Part shown: one piece after another, positions 12,604 through 16,965 of the stretch
How positions within the stretch are numbered: position 1 is the stretch's first letter
How the letters are laid out: every line of letters starts with the position of its first letter
NCBI GenBank assembly: GCA_003517965.1
Contig: DOZO01000030.1
Location: 27,163 to 44,127, forward strand
Source: Desulfobulbaceae bacterium
GTDB lineage: Bacteria > Desulfobacterota > Desulfobulbia > Desulfobulbales > Desulfurivibrionaceae
Length of the DNA: 16,965 nucleotides
Reading direction: 5' to 3'
Program-made: the position numbers and the translations under genes
The notes under the pieces: model-generated
Told to the model about the DNA's origin: nothing
Databases searched by the model: none
What the model saw: the letters and a program-made list of their open reading frames with translations, nothing else

Positions 12604-13986
12604 ATGGCAATGGCAAAAAATATGTTTTTGGTACCAGCCCTGGCAGCAGTCACGCTGGCACTCATGACCGGCCAGGCGGCCGCAACCAAAGCGCAGTCCC
12701 CCTCCCAGACCGGCAAGAACTGTGTCAAATGTCACCAGGCCGAGGCTGGCACCCTTCGGGGCTTCATGAAGGCTGGCAGCCAGACGGACAACAGCTTTGC
12801 GGTGCAGGTGGACAATGACACCTGGAATGTCAGCTATGATGCTTCCACCAAACTGGCCAAGAACCTGACCAGCGCCAAGGAGATCGGCGATGGCAGGATC
12901 ATCATGGTCAAGATCAGGGAGGAAGGCGGCAAGAATGTGGCTACTGAGCTGAGCTACAAGACTCCCGAGGCCTACAGCGACCCGGCCAAGGTGATCGAGG
13001 CCGGCGAATTGATCAGCCTGCTCAAGAAAGATCCCAAAAAAGCCAACTACGCCCTCCTCGATGTGCGCGGCGTTTCCTACTTCGAAGAGGGGCATCTGCC
13101 CGGCGCGGTGGTCATCCCCAACTACCGTTTCGCCAAATACAAGGACCGGCTGCCCAAGGACAAGAACACCCTGATCGTCACCTACTGCAACGGCTACACC
13201 TGCTCCATGTCCCCCAATTTCGCCAGGGTGCTCATGGAGGGCTACGGCTACAAGAATGTAAAAATGTTTTCTACCGGCTTTCCGTCCTGGCGGACCACCG
13301 GCGAACCGGTGCACACCGAGCCGGAATTTGTCAAATACGTGATGGACAGTGGCCAGAAGGATTCCTTTGTCCTGGTTGATCTGCGCAGCCCGGACAAGGC
13401 CAAGGCTGAGCACCTCCCCGGCGCGGTCAACCTGCCGGCTTCTGATATGAAGGCGGTATGGCAGGCGATGCCTTCCGATAAGAAGGCCCGGATAATCCTT
13501 TACAGCGACAACATGGCCGAGGCGGAAAAGGCCATGCGCGCTCTGCGGGTAAACACCTATGACGTGGTCTCGGTTCTGGCCGGCGGCGTCAAGGGCTGGA
13601 AGGCCAAGGGCTACCCGGTGGCGGCCAACAGTCTGGCAGCCGAGGTGAAGTACAAAAAGCAGCTTATCCCCGGCCAGATCGGTGTTGATGAGTTCAAGGC
13701 CATTGCCAAAAACATCCCGGCCGACAAGGTGGTGCTGGACGTACGCCGTCCCGACGAGCGGGCCAATCGCGGCAAGATCGCCGGGGCCATCAATATACCG
13801 GTGGACACCCTGGACGCCCGCTGGAGTGAGTTGCCCAAGGACAAGGAGATTATCGTCCACTGTCAGGACGGCCCCAGGGCCAGCGTGGCCTTCGATGTCC
13901 TGAAAGAACATGGGGTCAAGGCCCGCTACCTCTTCGGCGGCTTCAAGTGGAACAAGGACGGTTCCTACGAGGTGCAGGGCAAGTAA
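12604..13986 (+). CDS. Secreted monohaem protein with three rhodanese domains
   Basis: A 460-residue exported protein. A signal peptide (about 1-27, cleavage after AAA) precedes one haem motif, CVKCH, at 40-44 and a beta-rich segment to about 125. Three rhodanese domains follow, roughly 130-235, 236-340 and 355-455. Domain 1 has a catalytic loop C195-NGYT-C200-S, with a second cysteine able to form a disulfide with the first. Domain 2 has serine instead of cysteine (LYSDN at 299-303) and is likely structural. Domain 3 has C420-QDGPRA. Rhodaneses carry sulfane sulfur (or selenium) as a persulfide; joining haem and two potentially active sites suggests redox-linked sulfur or chalcogen handling in the periplasm, but this is inference. 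No lipobox was seen, unlike Geobacter ExtH-type lipoproteins as I recall them. The ATG follows AGGAGA at 6-7 nt. Single-gene unit, from the sigma-54 promoter at 12509 to the terminator at 14043. Confidence 0.88.
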   Translation: MAMAKNMFLVPALAAVTLALMTGQAAATKAQSPSQTGKNCVKCHQAEAGTLRGFMKAGSQTDNSFAVQVDNDTWNVSYDASTKLAKNLTSAKEIGDGRIIMVKIREEGGKNVATELSYKTPEAYSDPAKVIEAGELISLLKKDPKKANYALLDVRGVSYFEEGHLPGAVVIPNYRFAKYKDRLPKDKNTLIVTYCNGYTCSMSPNFARVLMEGYGYKNVKMFSTGFPSWRTTGEPVHTEPEFVKYVMDSGQKDSFVLVDLRSPDKAKAEHLPGAVNLPASDMKAVWQAMPSDKKARIILYSDNMAEAEKAMRALRVNTYDVVSVLAGGVKGWKAKGYPVAANSLAAEVKYKKQLIPGQIGVDEFKAIAKNIPADKVVLDVRRPDERANRGKIAGAINIPVDTLDARWSELPKDKEIIVHCQDGPRASVAFDVLKEHGVKARYLFGGFKWNKDGSYEVQGK

Positions 13987-14042
13987 ATCATGTGCAGACT
14001 GAAATCCGGGAGGCCCCTTCTCCTCCAGGATTTGAGGGTGGC

Positions 14043-14078
14043 AGCGCCTGGCTTGCTGATGGCCAGGCGCTGTTTTTT
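14043..14078 (+). terminator. Rho-independent terminator of the rhodanese gene
   Basis: AGCGCCTGGC (14043-14052) pairs perfectly with GCCAGGCGCT (14062-14071), 10 bp with a 9-nt loop, then a run of six T (14073-14078) after one G. It closes the rhodanese-cytochrome transcript 57 nt after its stop codon. Confidence 0.92.
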
Positions 14079-14088
14079 ATAATTTTTA

Positions 14089-14101
14089 TTGCAATTTGCA
14101 A
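14089..14101. promoter_or_regulatory. Single perfect TTGCA-N3-TGCAA palindrome in the sensor-operon leader
   Basis: TTGCA-ATT-TGCAA, extending to ATTGCA-ATT-TGCAAT (14088-14102), is the best copy of the motif in the window. A TATAAT at 14078-14083 would place a transcription start near 14090, that is on the palindrome, with a poor TTGCTG -35 at 14053 and a long spacer. No sigma-54 promoter lies downstream of it. This position suggests autorepression by the regulator encoded further on, as NtrC-type proteins often do. Confidence 0.6.
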
Positions 14102-14114
14102 TGATTGAGGTTGA

Positions 14115-14957
14115 ATGCTTTTTATGACTAAACATTCTGCCAAGATCGTCATCCTGGTTTTCTTCACCGTTTTCCTAAGCCGTCTGTCGCCGGCCCACGG
14201 GGAGGAGCTTATTTTCAGCACCCACCCCTTTGCCAACCCCGCCGCCATTCACAAGATCTTCCAGCCTTTGATCGAATATCTGGGCAGAGAGACGGGCGTT
14301 GCCATCCGCATCAGGATTGCTCCCAGCTATACCGCGCATGTTACTGCCGTGGGCCAGGGCAAGGCCGATCTGGCCTTTGTCGGGCCAGCCCCTTATGTGC
14401 GGATCAAGGATAAATTCGGCGGGGTCGAACTTCTGGCCCGCTTGCGGATGACGGACGATATCAGCGACAAGGTGGTGGTGGTCTGTCAAGCCTCGGTGCC
14501 GTTTGCCTCCCTTGCCGCTCTGCGAGGAAAAACCTTTGCCTTTGGCGATCCCCAGTCTTACGGCAGCCATTACCTGCCGCGCTGGCTCCTGCGCAACAGC
14601 GGCGTGCCGGTCAGCGCCCTGGCCGCCTACGATTATGTCAAAAGCCACGATAATGTCATCCTTTCGGTGCTGCATGGTGATTTCGATGCCGGCGGCGTGC
14701 GCCTGGATGTGTACCGCAAATATGCCGACCGGCCCCTGCGGGTGCTGGCTGGCCCCTTTCTTACCCCGCCTCACGCCTTGATCTGCCGCGCCTCTTTGCC
14801 TCAGGCTCTGCAGGATAAGTTGCGTCAAAGTCTGCTTGCCCTGCGTGACCGTGAGGTGCTTGCCCGGATCGATCCGGCCATGCAGAGATTCGAGAAGGTG
14901 ACGGACAGCGATTTTAACCCGGCCCGGCAGGTTATCAACGTTATCGAGGCCAGATGA
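14115..14957 (+). CDS. PhnD/AioX-like periplasmic substrate-binding protein
   Basis: A 280-residue exported binding protein of the phosphate/phosphite/phosphonate (PhnD, type-II periplasmic binding protein) family. A hydrophobic signal segment occupies about 10-28. Family features are KADLAFVGPAPYV at 83-95, GKTFAFGDPQSYGSHYLP at 138-155, and the DAGGV hinge strand near 191-195. There is no ABC permease or ATPase beside it. Its neighbours are a histidine kinase and a response regulator, the arrangement of AioX-AioS-AioR, in which a PhnD-like protein senses arsenite for its kinase. So it is probably a sensor subunit, not a transporter part. C124 and C224 are the only cysteines; whether either matches the arsenite-binding cysteine of AioX could not be checked. 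ATG at 14115 is 4 nt from GAGG and ATG at 14124 is 13 nt; either may be used. The stop codon lies in the left target duplication of the MITE. Confidence 0.85.
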   Translation: MLFMTKHSAKIVILVFFTVFLSRLSPAHGEELIFSTHPFANPAAIHKIFQPLIEYLGRETGVAIRIRIAPSYTAHVTAVGQGKADLAFVGPAPYVRIKDKFGGVELLARLRMTDDISDKVVVVCQASVPFASLAALRGKTFAFGDPQSYGSHYLPRWLLRNSGVPVSALAAYDYVKSHDNVILSVLHGDFDAGGVRLDVYRKYADRPLRVLAGPFLTPPHALICRASLPQALQDKLRQSLLALRDREVLARIDPAMQRFEKVTDSDFNPARQVINVIEAR

Positions 14958-14959
14958 AC

Positions 14960-15111
14960 GTAAGCATCCAGCAGCACCACATCTGCTTTGTTATCGGTTT
15001 GCTCCTGTGCAACAGCACACTTCGCAGACCTCTACCTCGCATCTGCGGCACGGCTGAATGCTTACATTCCCGGGTTTATCTGAAACTTGGGTGTCCTCAG
15101 TGAACGCTTAC
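14960..15111. mobile_element. 152-bp IS66-type MITE with 8-bp target duplication
   Basis: The ends are GTAAGCATCCA (left) and, inverted, GTAAGCGTTCA (right), 9 of 11 identical. The flanks are identical 8-mers AGATGAAC at 14952-14959 and 15112-15119. IS66-family elements start with GTAA and make 8-bp target duplications, so a non-autonomous IS66 derivative fits. A further inverted copy of the end, GTAAGCATTCAGC on the complement of 15053-15065, lies inside the right half and matches the left end over about 16 of 20 positions, a subterminal repeat. It encodes no transposase. Confidence 0.82.
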
Positions 15112-15113
15112 AG

Positions 15114-16874
15114 ATGAACCGCTCACTCAAACATATATTTTTCCGGCGTCTCAACCTGCTGGCTGTTTTTTCGGCGGCCATTTTCGGTCTTTTGCTGGTT
15201 CAGGCCGAGCGGGTCATTCTGCTCAACGACCTGCACAACAAGGGGGAAAGTATCGCCCGCATCCTGGCGGCGGTCACTCTCGACGCGGTTATGGCCCATG
15301 ATTACGCCACGGTGGAACGCTATGTCGGCGATATTGTGGCCGACCAAGAGATCATCTCCTTGGTGGTAAAACGTGCCGATGGCGAAATCCTTGCCGCTTA
15401 CGGTGAGTCGTCAAGTGCGAAGCATCTGCTGACCATCGCTCATCCGGTTATGATGGGCGATGAAATTTTTGGCGAGGTGCATCTGGATTTTTCTACCGCG
15501 CGTGTGCAGTATATTTCTCGGAATCTGCTGTTGGCAACTGTGGCGGCGGTGATCATCTTTCATCTGCTCGGGGTGCTGATCAGCCGCTCCGCTCTCAAAA
15601 GTGCGGTGATCATGCCGCTCGACAAGCTGAACCGGGCTATTCATACCCTGCGCCAAGGAGATCTTGACCAGCACATCGAGATCGATGAACCAACCGAATT
15701 TGCCGACCTTGGCGGCTCGTTTAATGAGATGGCCGCGACCATCCGGGAGACCTTCGACGATCTCAGACAGCAGCGGGAGCGGGTGCAATTTGAGCAGGCC
15801 AAGTTGGCCGCCATTGTCAACAATATGGCGGACGGCCTTTTTGTTACCGATACCACTGGAGTCATTATCTCCTTTAATAACTCTGCCGAACGGATTACCG
15901 GTTTCAGTGAGGCTGAGGCCATTGGCCATAAATGCTCCGACCTTTTTCGCAGTTCCTTGTGCCGGGATGCCTGCGCCCTCTATCACGCCGGCGAGACCAT
16001 CAATAACCGCTCGACTATCTTGACCACCAAGTCCGATGACACTATGGCGGTGGCGGTTAGCTCCGCCATGCTTTTTGATGCGGAAGGCGAGGCGGTGGGT
16101 GGGGTGCAGACCTTTCGCGATATCACTGCTGATCAGAAGCGACAGGAGGTTTTCTGCCACACCGAGAAGCTGGCTGCCATCGGTCAGCTGGCCGCAGGAC
16201 TTGCTCATGAGATCAACAATCCCCTTGGCAATATCCTGGGCTACGCCAAGTATCTGAACCAGAGCGCGCCTCCGGATGAATTTGCCAAACGAGTGGAGAT
16301 CATTGTCGAACAGACTAAACGCTGCAGCGGCATCGTTAAGGGCCTGCTGGATTTTGCCCGCCGCTCGGCCTCGCGTCCGGAAGTCATTGCTCCTGACAGC
16401 CTTCTGGCCCGGATCGTAGATATCGTCCGCTTTCAGGCTGATAAAAAAGATATTGTCATCCATCTTGATCTGCAATCGGCCGGGATGATCGTTGTCGATC
16501 CACAGAAGATTGAGCAGGTGATCATGAACCTGCTGCTCAATGCCATCCAGGCCATGAGTGGCCCCGGTAATATCTGGGCAGGCATTGCCAGGCGCGGGGA
16601 GACGATCCTGCTGACTGTGGCCGACGATGGGCCAGGGATTGCGCCTGAAATCAGCAGTCGGATCTTCGATCCGTTTTTTACCACCAAGCCAGTGGGCGAA
16701 GGCACCGGCTTGGGGCTGGCGATTTGTGAGGGCATCGTTACTGAGGCGGGCGGGGCTGTTGATGTTGAAGATCGTCCAGGTGGCGGGGTTATTTTCACCG
16801 TTATTATGCCCGGTGTTTTTCCCTTACCCGGTGCTTCACCTCACCTTGTCCCAGAGAATGAGAGAAAAATATGA
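15114..16874 (+). CDS. Membrane NtrB-like histidine kinase: HAMP-PAS-HisKA-HATPase
   Basis: A 586-residue sensor kinase. TM1 is at about 13-32 and TM2 at 138-158, enclosing a small periplasmic domain of roughly 100 residues. HAMP follows to about 211 and a PAS domain spans 225-335. The PAS carries C274, C283 and C287 (spacing 8 and 3), which could bind a metal, cluster or respond to redox. The phosphorylated histidine is H365 in GLAHEINNPLGN. The ATP-binding domain has NLLLNA (472-477), DDGPGIA (504-510), FDPFFTTK (518-525) and GTGLGLA (530-536). This HisKA type typically partners NtrC-class regulators. The ATG is chosen because it lies in the right target duplication of the MITE and matches the ancestral start; it now lacks a clear Shine-Dalgarno. 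An upstream in-frame TTG at 15087 would lie in the MITE. The stop overlaps the regulator start as ATGA. Confidence 0.93.
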   Translation: MNRSLKHIFFRRLNLLAVFSAAIFGLLLVQAERVILLNDLHNKGESIARILAAVTLDAVMAHDYATVERYVGDIVADQEIISLVVKRADGEILAAYGESSSAKHLLTIAHPVMMGDEIFGEVHLDFSTARVQYISRNLLLATVAAVIIFHLLGVLISRSALKSAVIMPLDKLNRAIHTLRQGDLDQHIEIDEPTEFADLGGSFNEMAATIRETFDDLRQQRERVQFEQAKLAAIVNNMADGLFVTDTTGVIISFNNSAERITGFSEAEAIGHKCSDLFRSSLCRDACALYHAGETINNRSTILTTKSDDTMAVAVSSAMLFDAEGEAVGGVQTFRDITADQKRQEVFCHTEKLAAIGQLAAGLAHEINNPLGNILGYAKYLNQSAPPDEFAKRVEIIVEQTKRCSGIVKGLLDFARRSASRPEVIAPDSLLARIVDIVRFQADKKDIVIHLDLQSAGMIVVDPQKIEQVIMNLLLNAIQAMSGPGNIWAGIARRGETILLTVADDGPGIAPEISSRIFDPFFTTKPVGEGTGLGLAICEGIVTEAGGAVDVEDRPGGGVIFTVIMPGVFPLPGASPHLVPENERKI

Positions 16875-16965
16875 CCCAGCCAACACCCAACAAACAACAC
16901 CTGTTATTGGTGGATGACGATCAGCGGATGCGGGAACTTCTGACCGACGTCTTCACTGGCAAGGG
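16871..16965 (+). CDS. Response regulator, N-terminal fragment (probable NtrC class)
   Basis: Only the first 31 codons lie in the window. They show the beginning of a receiver domain: a hydrophobic strand HLLLVDDD, whose acidic residues form the Mg2+ pocket, followed by QRMRELL helix 1. The ATG overlaps the kinase TGA by 4 bp (ATGA), so the pair is translationally coupled. The output domain is beyond the window edge. Two sigma-54 promoters with shared upstream palindromes and an NtrB-like kinase predict an AAA+ sigma-54 activation domain and a Fis-type helix-turn-helix, but this is inference. Confidence 0.9.
   Translation, partial: MTQPTPNKQHLLLVDDDQRMRELLTDVFTGK

Noticed and set aside
14049..14064. 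GG-N10-GC pair (TGGCTTGCTGATGGC) as a sigma-54 promoter for the sensor operon
   Set aside because: Poor -24 and -12 matches and wholly inside a strong terminator stem; the palindrome lies downstream instead of upstream.
14954..15103. A 49-codon open frame starting at an ATGA overlap with the binding-protein stop
   Set aside because: It lies almost wholly inside the MITE; its ATG is part of the target duplication, so the frame is a by-product of insertion.

Overview
The window looks like a chromosomal segment of an anaerobic Desulfobacterota (delta-proteobacterial) bacterium, possibly a Desulfobulbales or Desulfuromonadales relative. This rests on content: c-type cytochromes, a Tat-exported C_GCAxxG_C_C / split-Soret-like redox protein, a haem-rhodanese protein, a likely selenocysteine codon, sigma-54 promoters, and a chemoreceptor plus diguanylate cyclase. 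The organism cannot be named from sequence alone.

Layout. 48-281 (+): a small S4 RNA-binding protein, convergent with a minus-strand series of an HMGL-like metal aldolase (278-1228), a KDPG/KHG aldolase (1380-2009), a Cache-PAS-GGDEF diguanylate cyclase (2065-3966) and a chemoreceptor with a periplasmic zinc-binding CZB domain (4026-5636). 5637-5987 has no gene but holds a sigma-54 promoter for the chemoreceptor and a paired palindromic activator site. 5988-9730 (-): helicase HrpB, translationally coupled to an AI-2E family membrane protein. 9815-11104 (-): a pentahaem cytochrome interrupted by one in-frame TGA followed by a SECIS-like hairpin, most simply a selenoprotein. 11105-11512: divergent regulatory region with a structured leader. 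11513-13986 (+): Tat-exported redox/haem protein, then a secreted monohaem protein with three rhodanese domains behind a perfect sigma-54 promoter. 14115-16965 (+): PhnD/AioX-like periplasmic binding protein, NtrB-like histidine kinase, and the start of a response regulator.

How it may work together. A 13-bp palindrome, TTGCA-N3-TGCAA, occurs as a pair with identical 18-bp centre spacing upstream of two sigma-54 promoters 6.8 kb apart (chemoreceptor/cyclase and rhodanese-cytochrome). A perfect single copy sits in the leader of the binding protein-kinase-regulator operon. The simplest reading is one regulon: a periplasmic ligand, perhaps an oxyanion, is sensed by the binding protein and kinase; the regulator then activates a periplasmic redox/sulfurtransferase module and a motility/c-di-GMP module, and controls itself. 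The ligand is unknown. The Sec cytochrome and Tat redox protein are neighbours without a visible site of this kind.

A 152-bp IS66-type MITE with an 8-bp target duplication lies exactly between the binding-protein and kinase genes. It separated a formerly overlapping stop/start pair while leaving both reading frames intact.
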